64,000 bases of DNA from positions 1 through 64,000 of the forward strand of contig JASAMV010002810.1 of NCBI GenBank assembly GCA_030248065.1. The letters run 5' to 3'. Below the pieces are notes generated by a model that was not told the origin of the DNA, made no database searches, and saw only the letters and a program-made list of their open reading frames with translations. The translations under genes and the position numbers were made by a program. This document shows, piece by piece, positions 25,288-35,998 of this stretch. Every line of letters starts with the position of its first letter. Positions within the stretch are counted from its first letter, which is position 1. The DNA comes from Rhynchonema sp. JSB1_4. Taxonomy: Eukaryota; Nematoda; Chromadorea; Monhysterida; Xyalidae.

Positions 25288-25815
25288 TTGGTGCATAGAT
25301 GCACAGATTTACCAGCCGAGATTTGTGGCTATTTGAGGCAAGTTCTGTGCACTTGTGCGTCTGTCAGACTTTTGGGTTATTTTTTGTCACTGAGACCAAC
25401 AATCGAAGTTATTTTTGACCCCGTTGCGTTCATACAAAAACATGCAGTACTCAGCATACTCGATGGTCGGATCGTTATCCAAAAGGCAACTTTATACTTT
25501 GTGCGCTACACGCAACATCGCGCTTTGGCTCTCGGGCCGACAGCCTCATCGCCCAGAAATTGTTGCGTTCGCAACGAGACAAAAAAAGGCCGGCCCCCTG
25601 ACAAGAACAAGATTGCTTAAAAATCCTTTTTCTAGATTACGATGCTCCAAAGGCTCGAAGGGCGTTCATTCAGGTTACTTAAAAGCATCGCCAAGTGAAG
25701 CGCACGGCGACTTATCAGCGACCAACATCAAGCATACCCAGATTTAAATCCGACAACATTCCAATGTGAATCATGCCCCCAAGCCGACAACCACGATAGC
25801 AATCAAGTCAAAACA

Positions 25816-28085
25816 ATGGGTGCAAAACAATCATCTACCGGTAGGAACTGATTTTGAAGTGTCCAGTTCTGCCCGACCCGGCTTCGGATATCTTAGGCAT
25901 AAAGTCGTATGAACCTCCTGTTTTTAATTGAAGGCTCGACCAGTCAGTTAACTAAAGAGACTACATATACATACATACATATCATATTAACTAAGTGATG
26001 CGCGAAAAAGCAGCACCCAAACTGAGTGTGCACTACGTGTCGATGTTTCAGCGCCTGAAGTGAGCGAATACGCGTCAGTCGTCGGCACCGCTGACACAAC
26101 ACAATCGACCAAATACAACAAACAAAACTCTCTTGAGTCACCAAGAACCAACAACAAGAAATCGGTCAAAGAAAAGGACAAGAATGGGCAGAATACAATC
26201 AGGTATTACGACCTCACCGTTTAACTGTCAGCTATACCTATGTATAAACATCTGAGTCTGACGGATGAGTATATGTGGTACCGTTGCAATACACGTAGAC
26301 AAAGGTTGCGGACGAGGTACTGTACTTCCCGGCAGGTATACCATGAGAAAGTATTCGAAGCTGATCAGAGCCTTACGCTGATGATCAATATCACTCACAT
26401 GTGTGTCTCATGGAATCCAAATCGGCATCTACCGGATTCCATACAAGAACGCTATACAATTTCTCACCGTATTTTATCATCCCACACAGAGACAGGTCCT
26501 CATCAACGGCCAACAATCTCTCGCGTGACCAACAGCCGGCCTCGATCGACACAATGAACGGGTCACTAAAACCAGGCAAGGTGCCAGGAGGCAGAAGGGG
26601 ATCCGGACGAGGCACCAGTGCTGACGCAGACCAGACTGGTGAGTTGACGGCGTTATAGAATAATCTGTCAATTTGCTGTCGGTCGCTGGCTTAATTTGCT
26701 GCGTTTCACAAGCAGTGGTGTCGTTGGGGGCGGGAAGGGGGTATCCGGTATCTTGATTTTTTCACCCAGGGGTATTCGGTATCCTGACTTTTTGTCCAGG
26801 GGTATCCTACCCTAAAATTTTTCCAAAAACCGTAAAAATGCCCCATTTTTACCTCCAAAACGCTCAAAATCGCTTGCTTGCGCAAGCATAACCCCAAAAA
26901 TGACCATTTTTGCGCTTCCAACACCAATTTTGCTCAATTTTCCTCTAAAAAATTGACCTTTTTTGAACAACCCCCCTGGGTATCCGAGATTTTTATTTTG
27001 GGAGGCAACCTCCCTGGTATCCGACATTTTTCATTTTGTGTATCCGGTATTCGAAAATTTTGGATTTTGGGTATCCGGTATCCGGACTTTTTCATTTCCC
27101 AAAGACACCATTGGTTTCAGGGCTTCTCTCTCCGGGCGGCGAGCTCGGCTGCAAAGAGAACAGCACGTCGCGCAACAGCATCGAAAGCAAACGATCGGGT
27201 TCCGGTGCCGAGATTGTGAGGTCGAAATCGAGCAGTGCCGCGAAAGTGTCGCATCCGTTGTCGACGTCGGCGCGCGAAATCATCAAATCGTGTTTCGAAG
27301 TGCCGCACGCCGACCTGGGCAATCGCGTGCAGATGAGGGTGGTCGAGCGAAGGCCCGACTATCGCATCTTCTACCAGAATGTCAACAAGGAGAGCTTTCA
27401 GGTTCGAACGGAGCGAATTCTTCTTTGATTGTCAAGCTTATACCGATAGAATGGTTGTTTCAGATTCTTGGCAACACACTCACACAATTTCTGGACGCAG
27501 TCGTTGCCAAACTGGACAACATTGAAGAGGTTCGGTTTCGGGACGGAAGGGTTCAAAACTGCATACCATAGGCACGTGAAGAGCGTTCGTCCACTTGTTT
27601 GTTGTTGCTTGCTTGTTGTATCATGTTCTGCTCGCAGGTGTTGCTGAAGAGCTTAACAGCGCCGGTAACGGCAATATTACCCTGGCCTAAATCCACCAAA
27701 ATTGGCGCTGCTTCACGCGTTTCACATTCACCCGCAGGTGATTCGCATGTCACTCGAGTTCGGCGAAATGCACGTCGAATGGAAGCCGATGGGCTTCAAG
27801 CCGGACTTCTGGGTGTCGATAGCGGACACGCTGACGACCGAGTGCATCTACCTGGACCAGGCCATACATGGCCAGACGGAGGTGCTCGAGGCCTGGTCGG
27901 GACTGGTGGCGATCATTCTCAGCAACGTCAGGGACGGGTATTACGGAAAGCTGCGACGCGAACGGAGACTCTCCAGAAGACGAATCACCGAGGGATCGAT
28001 TGAGGACACGAAATCGTTCGACAGCGGCACCAACCATAAACAGAACTCGGCCGGTCAACTGCAAGTGACCACTGAATGTGATTAG
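25816..28085 (+). CDS. nematode neural-type globin, probably N-myristoylated
   Basis: Exons 25816..25840, 26052..26202, 26490..26638, 27121..27401, 27464..27529, 27738..28085; 339 aa. It opens MGAKQSS, a good N-myristoylation site (Gly2, Ser6). About 150 polar Ser/Thr/Lys-rich residues follow, then the globin fold: REIIKSCFEVPH, QMRVVERRPDYRIFYQNV, LTQFLDAVVAKL, GEMHVEWKPMGFKPDFW (the His is the probable proximal haem ligand), SIADTLTTECIYLDQAIHG, AWSGLVAIILSNVRDGYYGKLRRERR. The FKPDFW and RDGYY blocks are typical of nematode globins outside the haemoglobin-like group. A Ser-rich C-terminal tail follows. Role is likely redox signalling or oxygen sensing at membranes rather than transport. Exons 3 to 6 are secure; exons 1-2 rest on matching splice phases (1, 2, 1). 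Intron 3 is filled by a TIR element. Confidence 0.8.
26716..27110. mobile_element. TIR element filling globin intron 3
   Basis: Ends TGGTGTCGTTGGG and CCCAAAGACACCA are inverted. Subterminal GGTATCCGGTATC-type repeats occur at both ends (26733-26812; 26990-27090). The right end is 10 nt from the intron acceptor at 27119-27120. No target duplication is obvious. Confidence 0.65.
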
Positions 28086-29198
28086 TGCTCTGGTCAACAT
28101 TTGGCAAAAATGGTGTTTTGGCCTGTCATGTCCGGTGTCAAGACGGTTGCTGTAGTTTTTGCGCATATCCTTTGCACCCACATTCAGCGTAGCAAAATGC
28201 TTAATAGTGGGTTTCTGAATTATGGGAAAGAAACCGATCGGAAGATTGACAGACCACGACCTCAGCTACATATTTGCCATGCGATTCAGTGGCAGCTTAG
28301 GCTGAAACTAAATTTAACCAGTTCCCACTGAAATTATCTCGACAAGTCGTGCGGGTAGACAAATCGATACCTGAATGTCCCGGTGATCTTCCTTCGACCA
28401 CCTTCGTCACAAATATTTTTCATGTTGTTTATTTTATGCTTTTTGATGATCTGTGATGACTATGGCGTCTTAGATTATGCATTGTTCCTCTCAACATACA
28501 AAGTATAGTTATTGAAAGAACCGGCAAGAGCTCATGTTCAAAGTGAAAGCAGTACCTTATCACAAACAATTCATAAGCTCTGGTGCTCGAGTCTTTCAAC
28601 TCTTGTAGACAGCCAGCGGCTTTCCCATCTTTATTTAATCGACACTTTATTTGTTGGTCTCGACCTGTTCTTATTTTCACTTTTCTTATTTCTGCTTTCC
28701 TTTTCCAAAAAATATATATACAGAATATATACACAGAACATCAATATCCTATGAAATGGCAAAAGCCGTTTATCTGCTTCCGCTTGGTGAAAATTTGGGA
28801 CCACGTGGCTGTCGATATCCAAAACCAACAGCAGGCGTCATAGCTAACTTACATAACACACTAGGAGGCAAACTTAGTGTACCAGTGTCGATCATATGGT
28901 TTACTCACATAATATCATTTTACGGACATAGACAAAACAATAAACTTGTGAACGAACCGGTAAAGTGCACCTGAGAGCAGCAATAATAAACAATGCCAGC
29001 CAGATACTGTTATGCGTACTGTATGGATATGAAAGAAAGAAAATCGTAAAAGCCGGGAAATGGTAGCTCAAATGCGCAAATCTCACAATCACGAAATTCA
29101 AGAATCACTCGTCGTCGACGTCATTGCTAATATTAAGCAATATCACTCACTTAACGAAAAACAAACTAAAGTTCAAGAATAGTTGCAGCATTTTGCAG
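28086..29198. other. intergenic between globin and DB-module gene 1
   Basis: Convergent genes face this stretch. It is AT-rich with no supported exon. AATAATAAA-like signals near 28985 could end either transcript. Confidence 0.4.
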
Positions 29199-30208
29199 TT
29201 AGGTCAAGGTGGTCATCATTTTGCGGCTGACCACGGCGTACTCCTCTTGTCTCATCCACGCCGGATTTCGCATATCGAAACTATAGAAACATGTCTTCAT
29301 CTTCTCAAAGTCTTCGAGACAGGCAACGTCGGCCGGCAGCTCTTTGCCGGCAGCCACCCACAACGACGGCTGGCAGAACATCAGACATGAATGACGCACA
29401 CCTGTGCGATGGAAAGATATTTTGATCAACATCCACCGTTCACTCTGTTCTCATTGTAGTCAAACGGGCTATTAGATTCGATCGCTCGTGAAGTTTGAAT
29501 AACATCTCTCTATTGGGTCTTAGATCTGCACCTCGCCTGAAACGTGAAGTTGCCGCACGCATTGAAATAGCCTCATTCATGCAACAGGGAGACGTTATCG
29601 AGTATCAAGTGCTCGTTGATACTCACTTGTAGTATGGTGGTAGGTATAGCTGAGGAGTTGCAATGTATATACCACATCAGCCCGGCACAAGTTCTAGTCC
29701 AGAGCATGAAACATCGCATGACGAGCATAACCCACACCTGCAGCTCTGCAGCATTGCGTGTGATCATCAAATCGGGCAGCACAAGCGAGCATGTAGTACA
29801 GAGCATCAGTGCCGCAACGTGGTACTTCTTCCAGCACCTTCAAAATGAATAATGGATTGTTAAAACTAATTTTGGACGTGGTCAGGAAATTTGCAAAAAA
29901 ACACATACCCGCTTGGAGTTAATGTTTTTATAATAGCAGACGTTGTAGCAGCGCTTCGGAATACCCGTCCTTGGGACTTTGTCACTCCGGCAACAAAAAT
30001 GTAGCCTTTCGTCCGGCGTTAACTGCAAAAAGCTTGTCTTCCGTTGCGCTATAACCATAAAGGGCTTTTTAAAATAAATGTTTTTAACATTAAAAATCGC
30101 AACCTTATAATATATATTGCCAGCCTTGTCCTTGGCTGCCGCCTCTGGTCCAGCTGCTGTGAGCTGTATGACCGAAATGCAGAACACGATGACAACAAGA
30201 GTCAGCAT
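29199..30208 (-). CDS. secreted DB-module protein 1
   Basis: Exons 30208..30104, 30022..29909, 29837..29738, 29401..29199; 173 aa. Signal peptide of about 20 residues, then LTPDERLHFCC, RCYNVCYYKNINSK, CGTDALYYMLACAARFDDHTQCC, GVRHSCLMFC and MKTCFYSFDM. This cysteine order, CC...C...C then C...DHxxCC...GVxxxC...C, is the nematode DB module. Such proteins are secreted; function is largely unknown. A paralog on the same strand at 43672-44494 shares LTPxERL, the DHxxCC / NHDECC core and PAW near the C-terminus, which confirms the exon 3-4 junction (phase 1). An upstream open frame through intron 1 is rejected because the paralog lacks it. Confidence 0.85.
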
Positions 30209-31546
30209 TTTTTTCTGAAATTTAATAAATACGTAGTGTATGATCAATGACGCAAACACTAATGAACTGAATCATGAGTCAAAAGTGAGGCCGACACAAA
30301 TCTTCAGCGATTGAACACAAGTGACACCAGGAAACTGAAGTTCTAGAACGAGACAGTGGCGTGAATAGAAGGGTAATGAGAATTTTACGGCATTTCACCA
30401 GTCATCGTTAAAATCCATATCTTTGTGGTTAATTTTTAAAGGTCTAGCAAACAGGTTTTTTTGAATTGTAGCGATGCTGGAATTTTCCGCATAAAACCAT
30501 GACCATACGCCAATTATATTTTTAAATTGCATGAACTGGTTCACGCGGCGCAGAACGTTACACAAAGGAACAACGAAGGCTCTGTTTTTGGTGAATAAAC
30601 AGCCAAGTTCTTGATTACACAATCATATTTGATTCATAATCTGTAAAAAGACGAATGAAAAATGATAACAAAAAATGATAACAAGGAAAATTTGCCAAAT
30701 TGAGCACCACTTGGGGCGCAGAACGGAAAACTCGGATAGTTATATCAAAGCGACTAGGAAGCGCTGCTGCGCTCTAACGCAAAAAATCAAAAGCACTTTT
30801 CGGAATAATAAAAATTCAGTGTCAGTTGGTGTGAAGATTGGGACACGCACACAGAAGTCGAAACAGATGAACTGAAATCATAGAGTGAAATCGAAGCGAT
30901 TTTATTCGAGTGCACCACGAGCACGACTTATTTTCTAACCACCGCCGATTGCCATTAGCTACATATGTACAATGCACAATATATGGACAGCACATAAACT
31001 AATACGCCACGCACTCAGTGCAAAGAGGAAAATTAGTCGACAAAAAGTGCCGTTTGGAAAACAATCCAAGAAAAAACGCCGGTTTACATATAGGCACGAC
31101 ACTATTATCGCCTTGGTGTTACATATTGGAAACTGCTCGGTTGACACGGTTGTTGGTGGGTAACAAAAAAAATGAGTTCATGACATCAGCATTAAATGTG
31201 CGCAATAAAACGAGACGGTAAAAAAGAAAGCAGTCCGCTTGAGTTAAAATTGTCCTCGTCTTCTGTTAATGACGTGCTCAGAAAAGAGCGCCTTTCTTTT
31301 TCTTCACGGCCTCATAAATTAGCCCATTCGTCCAAATGTTACAGAACTAAACTCGTCAAGCAAAAAGTTTTGCACATCTAAATAAAATTGATGTTTGCGC
31401 AATTTGCCATTTAAGATACCATGCTCGTCGACAATAAAAAGGAGTATGACTGTTATCTGGGAATGCAGGTTAGTTTAATACTAAACGGTGCATTAAATCG
31501 TACATGAGTTAAAATGCTTACCTATACATACATGGAGATTATACTT
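30209..31546. other. intergenic, nothing recognised
   Basis: AT-rich DNA with short open frames only. Upstream promoter of DB-module gene 1 should lie at 30210-30400; no clear TATA box. Confidence 0.4.
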
Positions 31547-32187
31547 TCCGGGGTTTTGTTGCTGAGAACTAGAGTACAGTGGTAAACAAGAAAGAAAAAT
31601 GCCCCAAGGGGCATAAAAGAAATATGGTTCCCTGGCTGACTGGCATAAAAGAACGATACTAGCTTGCACCACTTTGCTGATGTTTCATTAGGCACTGGAA
31701 TAAACGTAAGTGTGTTCTGAGCTGTTTGATACCGAACAGTAGACATTGAACCATATTCCCGGCGCGAACTCTTTTGAACCAACACCCAGCCGATATCGAA
31801 ACTTTCGTGCAAACCCAGGCAACTGTTTCTTCTTTTCAACCTCACGACGGTAACTGTGCAGTCTTCGGTTGCGCACGATGGTTTAACAAAGAGAGGAGTA
31901 AAGAGAATATTGCAATCTTTCAATATCTCCGTGCCCTGTGTCTCTGGTGGCAAGACAGCACGCGCCGGGAATATGGTTCAATGTCTACTGTTCGGTATCA
32001 AACAGCTCAGAACACACTTACGTTTATTCCAGTGCCTAATGAAACATCAGCAAAGTGGTGCAAGCTAGTATCGTTCTTTTATGCCAGTCAGCCAGGGAAC
32101 CATATTTCTTTTATGCCCCTTGGGGCATTTTTCTTTCTTGTGTCGTTCTTTTATATCGCGCAAGCGTCAAACAGAGAACCCGGATAA
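31547..32187. repeat. foldback element of about 640 bp
   Basis: The left arm (GAAAAATGCCCCAAGGGGCA at about 31596 through CCGGCGCG at 31766) is repeated inverted at 31960-32140. The core arms match very well over about 170 bp; the outer 40 bp are diverged. A spacer of about 190 bp separates them. The same peptide-like frame appears on both strands because of the symmetry. Confidence 0.8.
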
Positions 32188-32619
32188 ATCAGGCACAGAA
32201 AGTTTTCAGTTCCGGCAAGCAATGGTTCTAACTAAGAAAATGTCGACCGTCAGACTTTTCTCAAGTAATCAACGCACATGAGCGCAATGAGGTGTGGGGG
32301 TTAGTTTAAGGATGCTGTACTTTTTGGCAGGATATATGAATCGGTGGTTATCGTGACATAAGGCCAATTTTGTGTTTCGATTTCACTATGGGGTTCTAAC
32401 AATGGAGACACGCTTGTGTCTGCGTCTTCACCCACCACTGAAACAAAACTAACGCAGTGCCCCACGAGCATGTCTATGTTTTTGAGGAACATGGTAACTT
32501 GTCAAGTTATTTATTTTTTTTAATTTACCGCCAGGTATGTATGTCGTCAATATATCATATATATATCAATTATAGCACACTGATTGCGCATCGTCTCAGA
32601 GAATGGCACTTGTTGGTTT

Positions 32620-32857
32620 AGTATAGTAAATTTCCAAATTCGCTGCCGCACAGTACAATACGCCCCATAGTTAATGTCAAGTTATAAACCCGAACGTTAT
32701 AACTATGCGCGGTTCTGAAACATCGCGCGCAGCTGCCTGGCAAGCTGCGTGTGTGTTGCCTGTCTGAATGTTTCACATGGTTTTCGGGTTTAGAACCTGA
32801 CATTAACTATGGGGCGTACCTTACTGTGCGGCAGCGAATTTGGAAATTCACTATACC
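32620..32857. mobile_element. MITE (copy 1 of a pair; copy 2 at 57243)
   Basis: Inverted ends of about 75 bp: AGTAAATTTCCAAATTCGCT, CGCACAGTA, TACGCCCCATAGTTAATGTC. The centre carries AAACCCGAA and a TGTTTC-type motif in both copies. Confidence 0.75.
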
Positions 32858-33251
32858 AAGCAAAGCTGTGCAATGAACTTCCATGCAACCTGTCCCTTCA
32901 GCTTCAGCAATGAAATAAGTGTCAAACATCAGTCTCCAGATTGCTTTGGTATTGGCCGCCGCATCTGATCTTGGATTCAATGTTACGTAAAAACTACTAT
33001 TTAACTTTCCCACGAAAGTCAAATTATAAATGCGGAAAGAGCTTCGAATGTTAGAGAGCAACAGCTATTTTAATTAACAAGTTGATATCTTGTGGGTATT
33101 TTATCATGAATGACATCACAGCGCATAAACTGCGAACCGCACCTGTGCTTAATAATTAATCTCAAATAAAAACACGAAAAAAACTGAAAAACGTTACCCA
33201 GAATTCATTAAAAGTTAGTAAGATAAAACAAAGTTAGCTGCGCGCGTGAAT

Positions 33252-33311
33252 GCTTGAACCCGCGGCCTTTCATCTTCAGTGCTGCGCGTTATACCGCTCG
33301 GACATCGCTTC
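33252..33311 (-). ncRNA. degenerate tRNA-like / SINE-head sequence
   Basis: On the minus strand an A-box-like TGTCCGAGCGG (33304..33294) and a B-box-like GGGTTCAAGC (33261..33252) are spaced as in a tRNA. CACTGAAGAT between them resembles a tRNA-Phe anticodon loop. Stems do not close well, so it is not a functional tRNA. Confidence 0.4.
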
Positions 33312-33352
33312 GCCAATCTCCTTTACAAGCTTTACTACATATGTAACTACGC

Positions 33353-33460
33353 GTGCATTGCTGCATTGCCTGTTGTGCTTGCTGCCTGTGTGTGTGTGCT
33401 GGCTGCCTGCCTGCCTGTGTGTGTGTGTGTGTGCTGGCTGGCTGGCTGTGTGTTGTGTTT
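33353..33460 (+). repeat. TGTG/CTGG/TGCC compound microsatellite
   Basis: Runs of CTGCCTG, (TG)n and (GGCT)n. Confidence 0.9.
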
Positions 33461-33639
33461 AATACATTGTGCGCTTTATGAATCAGGCAACTACGTAGCG
33501 TGCACTAATGCATTATTGTGTGTGTCTGAGCGTCCATTATGGCTCTTTTTGAGCTGAAAAACATTTAACGAATTGGAATTAATATATTTTTGACGTAACA
33601 AAAATTAAAAACACATATAACCGCTGATTTTGGCTTTAG

Positions 33640-33940
33640 AACCACACATTCTGTACAAAAAGTCATGGTCTGGAACCGTTCATACTAAAAGTTACGAACT
33701 CGGCGATAGCACCACCGTGTTTCTCGAGTGCGAAAACCACATAAACAACTTTAATAGTTCTGGTAACCCAACTTTTCGGCGAAATTTTACTTCGGGAAGC
33801 ACACTTTACATACAAAAAGGCGTGGTCATGGTCTGGAACCGGTCTCAGTCGTGGAGTTACGAAGTCGGCGATAGCACCATCGTGTTTCTCGTGTGCGAAA
33901 ACCCTATATGCGATATTAACATTTCTGGTGTTCAGTAACG
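33640..33940 (+). repeat. interspersed repeat, copies 2 and 3 in tandem
   Basis: Two units of about 158 bp (starting near 33650 and 33808). Each carries ACAAAAAG..GTGGTCATGGTCTGGAACC, then CGGCGATAGCACCA and CGTGTTTCTCG. Here the units stay in one open frame of 102 codons; copy 1 at 13088 has lost the frame. Confidence 0.7.
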
Positions 33941-34122
33941 TCTGGGCCCTGACTACTCTTTTGTGGAAAAAAAAAGGGAAAGAACGTTTTTACAAAAATG
34001 ACAACTGTATCTTGCCCGCGATTGCGCGTGTGGGCACGCAGCGGGATGAAATTTTGTGTGGCCATTTTGGGGCACGGTATATACATTGTGTGCAAGTTTG
34101 AGCTCATTCGGTTGAGTATTGT

Positions 34123-35998
34123 TTAAGAGCGTGGGGTAATAGTAACAGATAGGTGTCAATGGAATAGGGTTCACAAATCGAAAAAAATGGATTTCGCTCA
34201 TATTGCACAAAAAGTTGACTACTACATTTACCAAGACACATACAAAATTTTAGTGCCAAACTCCAAAGCATTAAATAGTTATGGGCGCATTTAAGTGGGC
34301 AGGTCGAAGATTTCTTGAAATTCCAAAAATGTACCAAGTTTATGTTGATGAGGCTGTCATTTGTTTTAGATCGGGTGCTATTTAATGAAAATAACACATA
34401 ATAGTCAATTTGTAATCTACTTTTCAACCATGTAAAAATAAAGGCAAAAATTTGCTGTATTTTCTCTTCCGTTGAATTTTTCAAAAATCAGCTCTGAAAT
34501 TTAGCGCATATCAAAAACAACCAATTTTAAAAAAGTCCTCACCGACGAATTCTTTCTATTTGGTCTCAAAATGTGCGCCATAAAATTCTGATATTGGTTT
34601 ATAAATCTGGTTTGTGACAAATTTGAATATCTCCTGAAAAGTTTAGATAAAGAACATTTTTTGTTTTTTCCTCACTTTTTTGTCTTTTTTTGCACGGACT
34701 CACATTGGAGAAACGACCGATGTGGGTGTCACGAACGGCAACAAGATGCTAGTCAATGTAGTCTGAAAGTAAACAGCTTGCTCATGACACATGACAAGCT
34801 ATCAAAATGGATACAAGTTCAGAAATGCAAGCTATTTTGGCACCGCCGTGACTGGCAAAAATTCGCTGCAACCTGTCACTTGATGCATCACACGAGGTGA
34901 ACACACAACACACATTACACAAGCAGTCAACACACACACATTATAGCTGCAACACAACACGTTTTATGTAAACGGCAGAACACACATGCGCACGCGCAAA
35001 TACATTTATGTAGCACATTAAGGCAAACCAGCGGCTGGATCGCATAGCGCAATCGGTTAGGCGCAGCACTGAACATGCGTGCGTGTGTCTGTCGCGCAGG
35101 TTCAAACCCTGTAGCGTGTTTTTTTTGCGTCGCGGGTTTTGGGTGAACGTTTTACCAATATTACTTTTTAATTCGTAACTGGATGCAATGCAAAAACATT
35201 TAGAAATAGGCAAGAGTTGAACCAAACGAATAGCCATTCACAGATTTGCTGCATTTTCCTAACAAACGGTTGCCTTGATAAGCACATTAATTGAAAGCAC
35301 TCTCGTGGTATTTACAGTTAAGAAACACATATGTAGGTTTCAGCAGCATACACATCAGAACTCATATTTGCGAATCACATGCATCAATTTTTACATATTC
35401 CGTCATTCAATTGAACTGCGCACCACGACAAAACAAGAAAGAAAATAAAACGACGAAATTTTTTTTGCTTCATACTAACATAAATTGCCGACAATATTCA
35501 AGTTTGTCACAAACCACATTTATACGCCAATACCAGAATTTTATGGCGCACATTTTGAGGCCCAATAGAAAGAATTCGTCGGTGAGGACTTTTTTAAAAT
35601 TGGGTGTTTCTGAGAAGCACTCGTTTTTTTGACATTTTTTAAAAAAAATGCAGTGGAAGAGAAAACATCCAATATCGTGCAACTATTTTTGCGCAGCTGA
35701 AAAGCGGACAAAAACTGCTATATGTGTGCAAATTTCAGCGCCGAATGTTGTTTATCGGCTGAGATCCAATTGGATTGACATTTATTTTTTCAGCATTTTT
35801 CATTTTTAAAATTTCCCAAAAAATGCAAACCGAGCACCTTTAAATTGAAATTACTGAAAGTATACTTACATTTGGAACGCCAAACTTGGAGAGCATTCCT
35901 AAATGTGTTGTGGCATTGATTTCCAATCAAAAAAACCATATCCCAAATTTCAGTTTTGTGAACCCTACTTTGCGATTCTTACCACCCCACGCTCTTAA
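34123..35998. mobile_element. 1.87-kb long-TIR element flanked by TTAA
   Basis: Element 34127..35994 with ends GAGCGTGGGGT / ACCCCACGCTC, each next to TTAA. Arms of about 500 bp are inverted but diverged. Matching blocks include AGGGTTCACAAA, AAAAAGTCCTCACCGACGAATTC and GCGCCATAAAATTCTG, and pairing ends near 34634 / 35487. The 850-bp centre is unrelated and contains a tRNA-like unit. TTAA targets fit Kolobok or piggyBac-type transposition; no transposase is present. Confidence 0.65.
35038..35126 (+). ncRNA. tRNA-like Pol III unit with terminator
   Basis: A box TAGCGCAATCGG (35045-35056), a perfect B box GGTTCAAACCC (35099-35109), a T stem GCAGG/CCTGT, and a run of eight T directly after (35119-35126). 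It shares GCGCAGCACTGAA with the 33252 unit. The acceptor stem pairs poorly, so a tRNA-derived SINE head or pseudo-tRNA is more likely than a working tRNA. Confidence 0.5.

Larger units (their letters stand above)
16993..25815. other. gene-poor region
   Basis: No coding exon with splice support or recognisable domain on either strand across nearly 9 kb. It holds a MITE (17638), a large foldback (18064-19000), a second MITE copy (25072) and scattered TATG/TACA simple repeats (22350-22380, 23735-23765, 25965-25985). Open frames of 60-110 codons occur on both strands with no consistent composition. Confidence 0.45.

Noticed and set aside
25288..25747. Two 110-codon plus-strand frames upstream of the globin
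   Set aside because: They overlap each other in different frames, lack splice signals compatible with globin exon 1, and show no domain.
31774..32187. 137-codon frame partly repeated on the other strand
   Set aside because: It lies in the arms of the 31547-32187 foldback, so the repeated peptide reflects the inverted repeat.
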